DNA of 64,000 nt. Origin: Aplectana chamaeleonis (lineage: Eukaryota > Nematoda > Chromadorea > Rhabditida > Cosmocercidae). The stretch is from assembly GCA_029168955.1 (NCBI GenBank), contig JAPDOI010000374.1, positions 248,001 to 312,000 on the forward strand. The letters are read 5' to 3'. Below are positions 34,153 through 46,150 of this stretch, one piece after another; the first letter of the stretch is position 1; the number at the start of each line of letters is the position of its first letter. A model generated the notes under the pieces. It worked only from the letters and a program-made list of their open reading frames with translations. It did not search any database and was not told the DNA's origin. Made by a program: the position numbers and the translations under genes.

Positions 34153-34297
34153 GCACGTGATAGATCAGAGGAGAAATCAAGTCAAATAGGGACAAAACTC
34201 GACGTGAATGACTATGCGTGCGTTTGGCCTACTATGCCTTCTCTGTCCTCTATTGTCGTGAACTACCTTCTACGAGTTCTTCCCATCTTTTCCCTCT

Positions 34298-34434
34298 CTT
34301 CCTCTGGGGGGGGGGCAAGCGCCGGAGGAGAGCAGGGGCCTCCCCTGTAGCCCCCCTCGGGGGAGGCCTGCGCTGTAGCTCCCCCAAGTCGAAAACGGGC
34401 TCTATTGTCCGGCGCTTGCCCCCCCCGCAGAGTC
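34298..34434. mobile_element. Small MITE with G/C-run terminal repeats
   Basis: Left end CTCTGGGGGGGGGGCAAGCG, right end the inverse CGCTTGCCCCCCCCGCAGAG. A partial copy of one end lies at about 33787-33810 (CACCGGCGCTTGCCCCC). No coding content. Confidence 0.6.
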
Positions 34435-34497
34435 TGAGATCTTAGAAACGCATAATTCATTTGGAATGGCCACGGCATGTAATGATCCTTCCCTTGT

Positions 34498-34978
34498 CAG
34501 ACGAAACCTATGAAACAGCTCTGCCGGGGCACTCCAGTAAGCAACAGAACCGATGATGAGAAGGAAGGATGAAAATATTGGGTTGATGCATAATTATCCT
34601 GCGTTTTCTGAACAATTTTTTTTTATTCGAACGCGATCGGCTCTGTTGCTATCGGAGAGCTCGTGGGCAACTCATACAGCGATTTTTCACACTTTATCAA
34701 GCTTTTTGGAGAGAAACGACCGAGGATTGATTGACATCAGAGTCTTGTTTCTTTGCCAAAATGTTCGTTCAGAGGGAGAAATGTCTGTACTGTTTTCCTT
34801 TCTTTCTCGAAGTGGTAGAGCATAAAACCGCGAATATGACTATGGTTTTCGACTCGCTTTTTTCTCGGAACATTGAGAAAATTATTTCATACAAAAATAA
34901 AGAACAGAATGCTACTTTTCACGAATGAAAAACGTGTCGAAATAAGCGCCGGATAATTATGCATCCACCTAATACATA
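34498..34978. other. Intergenic, no supported gene
   Basis: Open frames at 34553-34825 and 34731-34928 overlap in different frames with no domain. Confidence 0.35.
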
Positions 34979-35683
34979 TAGGGTGGCCCACATGAAGTGT
35001 GACGTGCAAAAGTACCCACATTTCTGCACAATGCAATTCAAATATGAGCTAATAACTTCTGTTCAGTACATGAAAGCATTCTAGATAAAATGTTTCAGAG
35101 CACAATCAAAATTACTCACTTTTGTTTCAATACAAGCACCCAGTCTGTTACGGAAATTTTCGATGCGCGCGCTCAATTCCGTCGAAATCTCGTTCCATGC
35201 GTGTAGCAGGGCTCGCTTCAGCGAATCCAATGAGTTGTGTTAGGAAGAGCAGACTTTCTGCTCCATAACTGACCAGTTAGCGGAATCCGAAAGGTTGAAG
35301 TCAGGCGCGTTTGACGGCCAAACATCCTTTGACCACAAGCTCGCAATGTTCGCCTCGCACCATTCCGATGTCTTCTTTGCGTCGTGGGTCGGTGCCCAAT
35401 CTTGCGCGGCATCCTCGAAACTCTGGACTCGATAGACTCCGGCATTAATTTTGACTCCTTTTTGAATGAAAACAAGCTTGGTCTTGTCGAGTCCAGAAAT
35501 TCCAGCCCACAACATCCTAAACTGTGAAAAATGAGATTCTCCGATCTTGACGATTATCGGAGATCCTTTGAACAGCCGTTCCTTTTGATTTTGCGCGTTT
35601 TGAAGTGCTTTAACGGTGAATATTTTCTCGTCCGTCTCTGCCAATTCGAGACTTGATGCTTCGGGGAAAGCGGCCTTTATCAC
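34979..35683 (-). pseudogene. Tc1/mariner-superfamily transposase, decayed
   Basis: The minus-strand open frame 35240-35683 shows FTVKALQNAQN, then MLWAGISGLDKTKLVFI, GVKINAGVYR, DWAPTHDAK (second-Asp region), SEWCEANI and WPSNAPDFNLSD (third acidic region; the family norm is SPDLNPLDY). A TAA near 35239 is followed in the same frame by NSLDSLKRALLHAWNEIS and RIENFRNRLGACIE down to about 35090, a normal C-terminus for this group. The N-terminal DNA-binding part and any right terminus are absent, so the element is 5'-truncated near 35690. The left end has TA then TAGGGTGGCCCAC at about 34979, a plausible terminal repeat. The catalytic residues are damaged. Confidence 0.75.
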
Positions 35684-35694
35684 GCTCTGTTATC

Positions 35695-36420
35695 AATAGG
35701 CATCAAATTCACCTTTAGCGCCTTCATCAAAGCTTATCCGCGCAAAGGGTGAATTTGCTGAGCGGTCGGATATCAGTCAGCGCAAAGAGTGAAAATACCG
35801 CCAGCGCTAACATGTTAATGCATATCAGTTGCTGAGCGGCTGGATATCAATCAGCGCAAAGGGTGAAATTACCGCCGTTGTTGGCATCTCAGAAATTTCT
35901 ACACAAGTGAAAACATCTTAGCGAAAACACGATAAAACGATTGATCACGTCTCGATGTGTTCACTATGAGCACAGCCGGTATAAAAGCCGCCTCATCTCA
36001 TTAGAGTCCTCATTCGGCATTCTGATGCCGGCCCTGAAAGGTGACTTCGGGTCACTCTCCGGAGGCCAGCATAGTTTTGGCTGCTGGGAGGATACAGTGG
36101 GTATCCTCACGGCGGGAGGGGCGAGTTACGTCGCGGCTCGTAGAGGGTGGCTCCTCACCGCAGACCTCGGTGAAGATTGCGCCCATGTTGCGGACAAGGC
36201 GGGGCTTCTTGCGCTGTGGGCCTTCAAATTCGTGAAATTTTCGAGGTAAACTCACCCATTTTTCGAGGTAATTTCACCTTTATTTCGGGGTAATTTGGAC
36301 CCTCTCTCGCTGCCAGTTCGCACCATTTTCACGGGATATTCACCTCATTCTCACCTATACTACCGGCAAGTTCACCCATAAAGTGAATTTAACACCGCAA
36401 ATTAAGACTTCATGCCGACT
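35695..36420. repeat. Non-coding repeat region with tandem units and a TATAAA repeat
   Basis: Two units of about 75 bp (GCTGAGCGG, GGATATCA, TCAGCGCAAAG, GTGAAA, TACCGCC) lie at 35755-35880. The TATAAA-containing repeat (copy 2, plus strand) is at 35978-36060. At 36238-36390 there are several TTTCGAGGTAA and TTCACC words. The open frame 35941-36249 starts within the repeat, and its relative at 34195-33992 reads a similar peptide, which follows from the DNA repeat rather than proving a protein. Confidence 0.45.
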
Positions 36421-38573
36421 TGTACATGAGCATCAAGTCTCTTTTGCTCAGGCATCAAGTCTGGAATCGGCAGAGGTAAAGAGAATTCAGCAAAGCAAAG
36501 CACGAAATAAGCAAAACAATAACCAAAAATGAATTTTCTAATGAATTTTTTCATGTGAACCGCCCTGTTATCCGAGCAGAGCGAGATGGTGATGAACATC
36601 AGTGGAGTGAGCTATAAGATAAAGAAGCCGTTCTGAGTTCACAATCACTACTCTGCATTCCGGATAGTTTTGAACAACAATTGAATGTATTATATTGCGG
36701 TAATATTGTATTGATCTCGTTCTTTGAAAGCGCTAAAAAGCCTCAAAACGCCGCTTTGGCAAGAAATCTGTGCGGTGCTGTAGTTGAGTACAACAGCATT
36801 GTTCCCTGCACCAAAATAGAAGGAAGTGAAGCAAGTTTTTTTTTCTTTTGACGAAAACTTCCTTTAAATGAAACCACTCAGTTCTGACAGCTATGTGCAT
36901 GCAAATGACCACAGATGAATGCTTCGCTTCTGTCATTTACATGCATAGCTCATGCAGCAGCAGCAGTTTTTCAGGCTTCAAATTGAATAGCAATCTAGCG
37001 AAAACTCCAAAAATAAATAGACAAGAAAGCATGAATGCTATCCTAAATTTTGGAAAGGAGATACTCTGGGCGCACAGGAAAATTTTCCCAGATCGGGGAA
37101 TATGTAGCTGGCGTTGGCACGAAAGCGCCTATTATGGCTAGTTTTTCCGCTTTTCGTCCCAGATTGATTCGCAGGACGTGCCCTATTGGACTGTGATAGT
37201 AGTGTGAGTCCTTCTCAGGTGCATCAAGCAAATCGCGATAGGGGACAGAAAACGCTCCGCGCTCACTGCATTACAGATCAAAACTGTTATGATTCACTGC
37301 TGACCTGGACTGTCTCAAGATCCTAATGCGCAAAAACGGGGAGGAGTAAAGGACACCATTGGACGGGACGGATGCTCAAGGCTTTCGCGTCCCTTTGCGA
37401 TCGAAAGACGTCCGCCTTGGAAAAGTATCATGTGTCAGTGTTTCAGGGGTCGGCGACTTGAAGTAAACTCGCTCGCAAGCATGTGTGGGTGACGTTCAAT
37501 TACAGCCCTCCACTTCTTTCCTCCATCCCCCCCCCTCTTCTTCCGCGATGTGGCGTCTCAGAGGCGTCTTCTCCGTCCGCCAAAAAAAAAGATGCAGAGA
37601 TGTCGAAAGAACAGTGTTGCGAATTGCGAGAATCCTGCAGACAGGTGGAGAGTACTTTGATTTTATAGCAGCTGCCACCGCGACAATAAACCGCTACGGG
37701 CATGATGACAGATGAAAGCAAACGCAGTCATGCAGGTATAAGACACTTGAACGTTGGAAAGCGAAACCCTCTCTCATTGAAGGAGTGAATGTGGAGAAAT
37801 AACTGATTGATTACCTCACTATATGGCAGTACGAAGAGTGAGTTATCCTCCGTAAAAAATCGAAATTCTCATTACCAATGGCGCGTGCAGCGCGCGCAAT
37901 GCTACAACCTCCGTCTACCCCCCCCCCGCTCTCTCGCTGTCTCTAACCTCCGCTCCGCACCAGCACGCGTCGGAAACATGAGAATTCGTGTTTTTAGAAC
38001 CTACATGTTGGTTTATTATTTTTTGCAACCGCAGATTTTTTCTCATTCTGCAGATAAAACTTGAGAAGATCCACCAGAGGTTCACCTTATACCTCCTGAA
38101 AAGATTCGTCCTCAATTAGATTCACAGGGCGCGTTCAAGATCCACCAGATACCCTTTGTGATGTGTCTGGGCTCTAGAAGCTATAAACGCTTTTATCTTT
38201 ATGCAAAAAAAAAGACCGCCATACATAGGATGGGGCACGAGTTTCGGGATTGGCCCACATGGTCTCAATAAGTTAGAGTTAGTATGGGATTGGCTCTTTG
38301 TCTAAGTACGCTTGTGAGAGTCAAACAAAGTTCATGCTGTCGTCAGAGCAAGGCAGTCGTCACCGGTCAGGACAGCACAGATGTTAGGCCCATTCGGCAC
38401 GGATAAGAGTGTCGGCTCTGGTCACCTTTAGTCGGGGCAAAACCGACTTGACTGTATATAATTCCTTCGGAATACCAAGCTATTATAATTTCTGGTTCAC
38501 ACACACACTTCGAAAGAATGTATATGAGCCGACTTTGACAGACGCGAGGCTAACTACTAGGTATGAATCCAGT
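36421..38573. other. Intergenic, no supported gene
   Basis: Short overlapping frames only. There is a CAG run near 36955-36965 and C/G homopolymer runs at 37528 and 37918. No domain or repeat match. Confidence 0.4.
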
Positions 38574-38730
38574 TAGGGGGGGGGTTGCACTCAAGATTCA
38601 TAATGAAATGATTTATATGAAACGTTTAAAACACGTTTCTAACACGTTATACGACACGTTTTTCTAAAACGTGTAGCTGTGGAGAAAATTTCCATGTCTC
38701 TGAATCAATCTTGAGTGCCCCCCCCCATGT
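38574..38730. mobile_element. MITE with GGGGGGGCACTCAAGATT ends
   Basis: The left end (G-run, TTGCACTCAAGATTCA) and right end (TGAATCAATCTTGAGTGCCC plus C-run) are inverses. The same end motif bounds the three elements at 54582-55296, so this is a dispersed relative. The interior holds repeated ACACGTTT/AAACGTGT words. Confidence 0.65.
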
Positions 38731-38819
38731 AGTTTCAAGCCAACTACTACATAACAGTGCTACTTATTAGGCGGATCGGTAATGTATGTATGCAGCTAGA
38801 CGAAGTGGCATGAGCTTAA

Positions 38820-39367
38820 AGGCAGTGGTCACGATGAAAAACGTTATAGAAAAACTACAAAAATCAGCTTAGATAAAAAACAGCTGAAAAACTATAAAGG
38901 TAGAGCGGTGAAAAACGGGCTAGAATTAGAGTTTCTAAGGCCCAAAGCAGCCAGTTCGTGCACACGTGCACAGCGATGACGAATTAGATCGCAGTCTCAT
39001 GCCGAGCAGTCAAAAATCATCGACATTCAGAGGACGAAATAAATGCAAATTTACCTAATAAAAACAGTTGAACAATGAAAGCAAGCACTTCAGTCAATGT
39101 TTTTGACTAGATGTGTACATAAATCCGAAGCTGCATTGATTGAAATTCAATTTCAAGCCAGCTTATGTTCTTGATATAAGAGGTCATCGATGCCGATGAT
39201 ATGGAGTGAGCTCGTCCACCGTCAAAAGACAAGAAAGTTCAGGCTTCAAATTTTGCCCAAAACAATGGTTTTTTCGCGATTTTTTCTTATAGGTCCTACT
39301 ACTCAAGACCCAGAAAAGGGTTTAGAGAGACAAAGACGACAAGCATATTTGATCGCGACCACTGCCT
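38820..39367. mobile_element. TTAA foldback MITE (AGGCAGTGGTCACG ends)
   Basis: TTAA at 38816-38819 and 39368-39371. Starts AGGCAGTGGTCACGATGA and ends GATCGCGACCACTGCCT. The interior is unlike the other copies, so only the termini define membership. Confidence 0.75.
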
Positions 39368-39371
39368 TTAA

Positions 39372-39714
39372 GGAGCTAAATTGAGGAAAAACAAGGAGAA
39401 AATCAGCAAATAAACAAATAGACGGCTATTGAGCGTTGAGATTGGATGAGGTGCCAAACGGGCTTGTTGACGGTTACCGCATGCTGGTATTGTTCAATAT
39501 TGCCGGCGTAAACAAGGGAAGGTTGAATGAACTTTCTCCGCAAGACAATGAGTATATAAGGCGAGGAATACAGGGCGTGGAAAAGTTCCCGGACTAATTT
39601 ATTAAGCTGTCAAGATCGTTCCCCTTGCTTTTAATTGTGCTCATCTTAAAATTTCTCTTGTCTATCATATGCGTTGCTACTTTTAACAATACATTTTTTT
39701 GAATTCCAGGTAGG
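39372..39714. other. Intergenic, nothing recognised
   Basis: AT-rich unique sequence leading into the ATCCGAAT-type element. Confidence 0.35.
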
Positions 39715-39936
39715 GTCAACAATCCGGATAAAATCGGATAATTTTCGGATAAAATTGTACTTGGCCACGCCCATTTTTTCCATGTCATCTTCTCTTTAGT
39801 ACAACAACACAGGGGTTTTTACTCCTTCCGGAATCCGAAGAGTCGTTGCGGCGCGGAAAAATGGGTGTGATCAAGTGAGAGAACCGAGTTGCTAGTTATT
39901 CAGTGTAGAAGTTTTTTTGAATCGTTGCTTTGCATA

Positions 39937-40216
39937 AAGTGTGTCCGAATGAGAATGGCTGCCCATGCGGCCGGCATGCGTTGTAGGCGGCCGTCGCATG
40001 TGCTGCTCTTGGACGAGTGTTCAAACGGCTGCCACCCCCCCCCCTCGGCTGCACAGTTGATCGCAGCTTGTTACTGCCGGGCGGTGCCGGCGCCGCTCGT
40101 GGTCAATGGTTGTGGGGGAAGGCTCGTTTCGTAAGCTCGTCCGAGAGCGGCACATGCGACGGCCGTCTGCAGGACACGCCGGCCGCATGGGCAGCCATTC
40201 TCATTCGGACACACTT
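39937..40216. mobile_element. Nested MITE with long terminal repeats, 280 bp
   Basis: Ends AAGTGTGTCCGAATGAGAAT and exact inverse. The arms continue through GGCTGCCCATGCGGCCGGC and, with mismatches, to GCGGCCGTCGCATGTG (about 65 bp each). Copy 1 of the host element reads straight across this point (GCTTTGCATA then CTTTTC), which confirms insertion. Target duplication is unclear. Confidence 0.8.
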
Positions 40217-40466
40217 TTCTTGTTACTAGCTAGTTGTTCTGAACCAAACCTGCGTATGGATGATATCAAGCCTTCCTACGAAGATATAGTAGCGTTGGAG
40301 ATTTGTTTACATATTTTTATTAATATCCATACATATATGAGGTTTGAAGTTTGTATGTGAACATGCTGCTATTGCAACGAAGTGCTACTGTTTGTTCAAT
40401 TATGGATGCTTTCGAAGGCTCACCTTGTGTATCTGGTTTATTTTTCATCGTTTTGACTCAGCTTCG

Positions 40467-40659
40467 GATGCTATGTGGGAAGGGGGGCCACTATGGCGCG
40501 ATGGACTTGGCCACGCCCATTTTACTGTGCCGCCCTAAATTTGAGCACCTACCCGGGGTTTCCCTCCCCTGCCAAAATCAGGAGAGTCATTGCGGCACGG
40601 AAAAATGGGCGTGGCCAATTGAGATACAACAGTGCCCCCCCCCCTTCCCACATAGCACC
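40467..40659. mobile_element. Nested MITE with 8-bp target duplication
   Basis: Flanked by CAGCTTCG on both sides (40459-40466 and 40660-40667). Copy 1 of the host element has a single related site (CAACTTTG) here. The ends GATGCTATGTGGGAAGGGGG and inverse GGTGCTATGTGGGAAGGG extend for about 85 bp each with mismatches (GGCCACGCCCATTTT, GTGCCGC). An 8-bp duplication is typical of hAT- or P-type elements. Confidence 0.8.
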
Positions 40660-40954
40660 CAGCTTCGTTCCAAAAATTTTCCGAAATTATCCGACCGGAC
40701 ATCCGTATCCGAGTCATTGGAAAATGGCATCACCTGAATCAATCCATTATACGAAAATTTTACCAGAGGACATTGTCGGAATCGATCCAATATCCGGGAA
40801 GTATTCAAAATCTTTATACGAATCGATCCATTATCCGAAGAATTGCCTTCGGATAATAAGTATACATACAACGCTACAAGGAGTTGGGAAGCGAGAAGGA
40901 CCGTCCTCGGAAAGCTCGCCCGGCTGCATGCCAATCAACAACGATGAGCTATTA

Positions 40955-41736
40955 TACAATACCCCCGCTAAGTTTTGTAAAAACGGGGAGCATCTGGCAA
41001 ACATGGCAAAAAGGCGTCCGATGCATGTAACTTTGTTGAATGAAGAGTTTTTTGGATTCTGAAAACACTATCATATTCACAGATCAAATTGCTACCTAAT
41101 TATGTGACTTGTGTGCCTTAGTTCCCTAAAATCGCTTTGTTTTTTAAGGAAATGATTTTTGCAATCGTTTTTCAAAAACGTCGCGCGCGGCGAAACTTTA
41201 AGCAGTTTTTGTACAAGTAATGGAAGAGCAATCTGTATGTTTTCTTCATGAATTAGGTGCAGGTGAGAGAATCTCAAGGAAAGTGTAGGTTGAATTTTCG
41301 AACTCCTTCATTAAACACGCTTGAGAACTAACGAAAAGTCAGAGTTTTGTTGCAAAATCCCCGGACTCGTAAATGAAGGATTTCGAAAATTCAACCTAAA
41401 CAAACCTTGAGATTCTTCCACTTGCACCTAATTTATGAAGAAAGCATACAGATTGCCCTTCCATTACTTCTACAGATACTGCTCAAAATCTCGCCGCATT
41501 CGCCGCGCGCGACGTTTTTGAAAAACCATTGCAAAAACTATTTCCTTCAAAGACAAAGCTCTCTTATTGAACTTCGGCACACAAGTGACATAATTAGGTA
41601 GCAGTTTAATCTGTGAATATAATAGCGTTTTCAGAACTCAAAAAGTCTTCACTAAAAAAGTTGCATTCATCGGACGCTTTTTTGCCAAGTTTGCCAGATG
41701 CTCCCCGTTTATACAAAACTTAGCGCGGGTACTGTA
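40955..41736. mobile_element. Foldback element, about 780 bp
   Basis: The two arms run almost the full length: CGCTAAGTTTTGTAAAAACG at the left and its inverse at the right, then GCAAACATGGCAAAAAGGCG, TTCACAGAT, CTACCTAATTATGT, GTTTTTCAAAAACGTCGCGC, GGAAGAGCAATCTGTATG, GAGAATCTCAAGG, GTTGAATTTTCGAA. The centre near 41325-41350 is unique. A diverged partial relative is at about 23760-24170. Open frames at 41092-41277 and 41407-41601 encode the same peptide, as expected from inverse arms. Confidence 0.8.
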
Positions 41737-42947
41737 CTTGGCAGGATCCGCAGAAATAAGGTGTTCAGATGAAAAAAGTGGTCCAAAGAGAAAAAAAATC
41801 GTCCAAAGACTCCGCAAATGAGAAAAAAGTGCAAACGATTGCCCGAAAGAAACTTAGAGTGTGCAGCTATCGAACCAGCCAAGCTCATTTCTTAAACGAC
41901 CAAATTAAGGCAAATAGAGAGCTAAAGGCAAAGAAGATGTTACGTCCGGTCGTTTCAACCGGATGCCGGCTTCTGGGGCAAGAACGTTTGACGGAGCAAC
42001 ACGCCCGATTTGAACCCGACCGATTTTTCTCTTTAGACATTCTCGGGGCGGAAGATCTCCTTTGGATGATCTGAGAAAAATTATGTTGGAAGTCAGGAGA
42101 GCCTTTTTTCTAGAGCTGTGTGCTAACTTGCATCGAATAAACGCTTCCATCTCTGGATATACACATATCATACTAACTCGTGCCGGCTTGAATCTACGTA
42201 CAAGCTATACTCAGGATATACATGTTTCGCTAATATACTCTAAAATTTGCACTAGAGCCTGAGTTCGCTCCAAACACTTAGCTGAAAAGGTTTAATTCAG
42301 GATGATCGGTAGTAGATCACGATCACACTGAAATGGGACAAAACACGAAGTATTCAGGCTTCAAGAACAACCCACTCGAGGAAAAACTATCTTCTTGTCT
42401 ACGAAAATTGTAGCTACCCATTATACCTCGGATCTGACTCATCTCGGAAAACAGGAAAAGCTGTTTTTCTCTTCACCGTCAACCTAATGCCTGAAGAAAA
42501 GATGATTTTTAAATCGAAACTCATTATAGCATTCATGCGAGGTCAAAATTGCCGTCGATTTCGAATTAGCTCGTAAAATAAAGGTTTTTCGAAATGATTC
42601 GGATATCCGAAAAAAAATAGGATATTTCAGAATTTCACAGAACCTCCTAGTTACTTGGAAGTTGGGATCACTCTGCCTTTTTAGTCCAGAGACATCTAAA
42701 CGTAAACCTTGTAGTTCACGGTAAAGCAGCAGAGAGCGATTTTCGCAATTATCGTCAATGAGTCGGATCCAATGTATGCTATCCATGTGTTCTCGCAAAT
42801 AGAAAACAAGTGCTAGATGTTTTCGTGGCTAAATAAGGGGCCTTCTGCATTCAAGAAGGCAAGAAATATCTTGAAATTGTAGACTTCATGTCCTGGTTTC
42901 ATATCAATCGAGCAAAACCTCCTAGAAAGGCATTGAAAAGAAGCACC
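41737..42947. other. Intergenic, no supported gene
   Basis: The plus frame 41769-42074 (101 residues) is Lys/Arg-rich at the start and has no recognisable domain. The rest is AT-rich with no repeat match. Confidence 0.4.
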
Positions 42948-42951
42948 TTAA

Positions 42952-43427
42952 AGGCACGGTCCAACCTCAGAATCGTTTGTCTGTTTTTCTGCCTATCTTG
43001 AAAAGGTCTCACACTGATTCCAAAGATGCCTTTGGAATCGTACAAGACCCCCTGAGAACGAAGTTATGGCCCCTCAAAAATTGTGCTACGGAAGCATGGT
43101 GGACGAGTTTTCCGAGGCTCGTAACTTCCGTCATTTGCAACCGATGTATGGGAACCAACCTGAATAAAGAAAGATGCTGGAACTGAAGGGAAGAACGGGG
43201 TTACTGGTGGGAAACCATCGCTCATCTCGCCGCTGTTGAGCTCGAAAGATCGTAAAAGGGGCGTGCCAAAGTGGCTTCCTGGTATGGGCGCCCCAGGGTA
43301 GCTTCCCCCTATATCTCGCTTATTCGGGGGAATTGAGAGCTCGCATTTGGCAGGGGCTATATAGGGTGGGTGAACTTCACAATTATGTGGAAATCTCAGA
43401 TTTCGTCCCTGAGCTTGGACTGTGCCT
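42952..43427. mobile_element. TTAA foldback MITE (AGGCACGG ends)
   Basis: TTAA at 42948-42951 and 43428-43431. Starts AGGCACGGTCCAACCTCAGA and ends GGACTGTGCCT. The interior shares words with 8479-8963 (GCAGCCGATGTATG-like, GAAGGGAAGAACGGGG). It abuts the truncated 5' end of the LINE. Confidence 0.8.
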
Positions 43428-44225
43428 TTAAGGAATTTTGTAAGTTGCCATCGAGCAACTCAAGCAGGCATTGATGACAAGTCTGAAATGTTTTTGAGTA
43501 TATTGCAGCACACTATTGACCTGTTTGTGCCTCTTAAGAGGGTGTGCGCCACGCGTTCGTTCCTTCCTAATTATCTTCAGAATATGGTTGAACCTAGGAG
43601 CTGTCTATTTAATCTGGCCATTAACTCTCAGACAACGCAGGACTGGGATAACTTCCATATGTACTCTCAGAATTTCGAAGTACTTCTTAAAAAGTACAAC
43701 CGAAATATAGAAAAAAAGGTGATAAATAGTAACAACAAAAAGAGTTTTTACAAACTGATTAACAAGAGACTTAATGCTTCTCGTCAAATTCCATCTTTGA
43801 AAAACGGACAACATTTAGCAGTCTTGAATCAAGAAAAATCGGATTAACTGGCTAACAAGTTCTGTGAGGTTTTTAGTAACCCTGATGGAGTATCACCCTC
43901 ATTTAGTCAAGAAATCGGAAGCCCGATGACAAGCTTCCCGTTTTTTGACGAAGAGGAAATGTGTAAGCAACTAAAAAGATTGCCTCGCTCGGAATCGCTA
44001 ACTCCTGACTCAATTCCAGCCAATTTTATAAAACATGTCGCGCACACAATAACCCAACCCCTGGCTTTCCTTTTCAATCAGTCGCTTTGGTATTCTCAAA
44101 TCCCCTTTAGATGTAAGCACTCTTATGTCACACCAATTCTGAAAAAAGAGCCATCTTCATCTGTCAATAATTACAGGCCGGTGAGTATCACCTCAGTATT
44201 TTGTAGAGTACTTGAAAGAACTTTG

Positions 44226-44427
<202 letters not shown>

Positions 44428-44622
44428 GGAACATTTGAAGTTAAATGCTATAATTCCTCCAAATCAACGTGGTTTTGTACCACGTAAATCGGTAGAAAGA
44501 AATTTACTCGAGAGTATGAAGGACTGGACAAACTTGCGTGATTCGAGGTAGGCATGTGACGTCATTTACCTAGACTTTTCCAGGGCATTTGATAAAGTGG
44601 ACCATTCCAAACTATTGTTTAA

Positions 44623-45091
44623 AGGCAGCATACACGCTCGTAAACGTAAATGAGATAACTACGGAATTAGAATGGTATGGCACCGAGCACAACGCTTACG
44701 CATTTTGAAGCTTCAAAAGCAACCCACAATGACGCCACAGGAGTGAGAAGTTGGTCTCGCCCCTGTATCTGCCCGCCCCCTGTATTTGCCGTCTCTTCCA
44801 AAACAGGGGGCTGGGCCATTTCCAACGTCATCGATGTGTGTGGTTTACTTATTGTACCTATTCCACCACCTACAAACGTCGCCGACGGTGGTGATGGCCC
44901 AGCACCCCTGTTTTGGAGGAGGACGCAAATACAGGGGGCGGGCAGATACAGGGGCGGGGCCAAGTTCCCACTCCTGTAGCGTCATTGTGTGTCGTTTTTG
45001 AAGCTTCAAAATGCGTTGGCGTTGTGTTCGGTGTCATACCATTCTAATTCCGTAGTTATCTCAATTACGTTTACGAGCGTGTACGCTGCCT
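44623..45091. mobile_element. TTAA foldback MITE inserted in the LINE
   Basis: Starts AGGCAGCATACACGCTCGTA and ends inverse at GCTGCCT. TTAA at 44619-44622 and 45092-45095. The arms are nearly complete inverses for about 200 bp (TAATTCCGTAGTTATCTCA, TTTTGAAGCTTCAAAA, GACGCCACAGGAGTG, GCCCCTGTATCTGCCCGCC). Deleting the element plus one TTAA joins ...SKLLF-K and IEQLKF in frame, direct proof of the TTAA duplication. Confidence 0.9.
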
Positions 45092-46150
45092 TTAAGATCG
45101 AACAACTTAAATTCCTTCCCTTAGTCTGTGAGTGGATAAGGGAACATCTGACAGGCTGGAGCTTTCAAATTAGGGTTGGTGATTGTTTCTCATCCGTAAG
45201 AACTGTACAGAGTGTGGTACCCCAAGGAGGGGTCCTATCTCCGATCCTGTTTGCTGTCTACACTGCTGAACTTGCGTTGGTTTTGGAAAGTCGCGGAGTG
45301 GTCTGCAAACAATTCGCAGATGATATCAAAGTGTATAGAAAAGTTGAGGACCCCGAAGACATTGCTGTAATTCAAACAGCTCTGAATAAAGTTCTGGAAT
45401 GGTCGGAAACATGGAGTTTGCCTATGTCACCAGAGAAGACGTTTCATATGAGGATAGGGCCATCGGCTATCTACTCCTCCTCATAATTATTTGCTCGAAG
45501 ATCACACTCTGGTTTCAGTGTCTCATGTCAGGGACTTGGGTTTCCAGTATGATTGCAACTTGAACTTTTCTCTTCATTACAAGGCTCTTGTCAATAAGGC
45601 GTCGTTACAAACGTTCCACATTTTTAAGGCATTGTCTGTTTGTGACCGAAAAGTTCTCACAAAAGCGTATACGACATATGTACGCCCTCTTATGGAATGC
45701 GAGACTCCTGTTTTTTGCCCACATTTTAAAAAAGATATAAACTTACAAGAGAAAGTGCAAAGAAATTTCACGAGAAAAATATTTTTAAGAATGGTAGGAT
45801 TCCGATACGATAGTATCCCTGATTCGTTTTGAAGAAATCAGGACTGTAGTCTGCACACTTTAGAATCAAGAAGAAAGGTAAATGACGTTTGTATGGTTTT
45901 TAAAATTCTCAGCGGAGTTGTTGAAACTGATGTAACGAAAATTTTCAGACTTCAGGCTTCTAGGACCAGGGGTAATTCGGAGAAAATCTTGTACGACACA
46001 CCAAGGACTGGGCACAGTCTGCATGGTTTTACGTGCAGAGCTGGCTCTGTTTTCGTTTCGTTGAACTCCAATGTTCCCTTCATTCCCCCCTGCTTCCGTT
46101 CTTTCAAGCGACTTTCGAGCGGGAAGCTGCTAAGTTTCTGAGAAAATGTA

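Larger units (their letters stand above)
33312..34497. mobile_element. Composite foldback with nested pieces, about 1.2 kb
   Basis: Outer arms 33312-33352 and 34457-34497 are inverses (ACAAGGGAAGGATCATTACA, TGCCGTAGCCACTCCAAATG). The left arm is related to the left arm of the foldback at 50574 (both follow TCTCACAAGGGAA and contain CCAYTCC...AATGAA). An inner palindrome spans about 33420-33670 (GACGCATCAT, TGAGTCTTCGT, GTGATTTCTACACC). Further inside are a 21-bp tandem block (33848-34025) and a C/G-run MITE (34298-34434). Confidence 0.65.
39715..40870. mobile_element. ATCCGAAT-type element, copy 2, with two nested insertions
   Basis: Follows copy 1 (12345-13250) in order: CGGATAAAATCGGATAATTT, CACGCCCATT, TAGTACA, TTCCGGAATCCGAAGAGTC, GTGATCAAGTGAGA, GCTAGTTATT, GCTTTGCATA, then AGTTGTTCTGAA, GTATGGATGAT, AATTATGGATG, GGTTTATTTTTCA, TTCCGAAATTA, ATTATCCGAAGAATT. 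Extra blocks relative to copy 1 are 39937-40216 and 40467-40659. The left end appears shortened. Confidence 0.75.

Noticed and set aside
35941..36249. 102-residue frame with a relative at 33992-34195
   Set aside because: Peptide similarity follows from the inverted DNA repeat. The frames end differently and have no domain.
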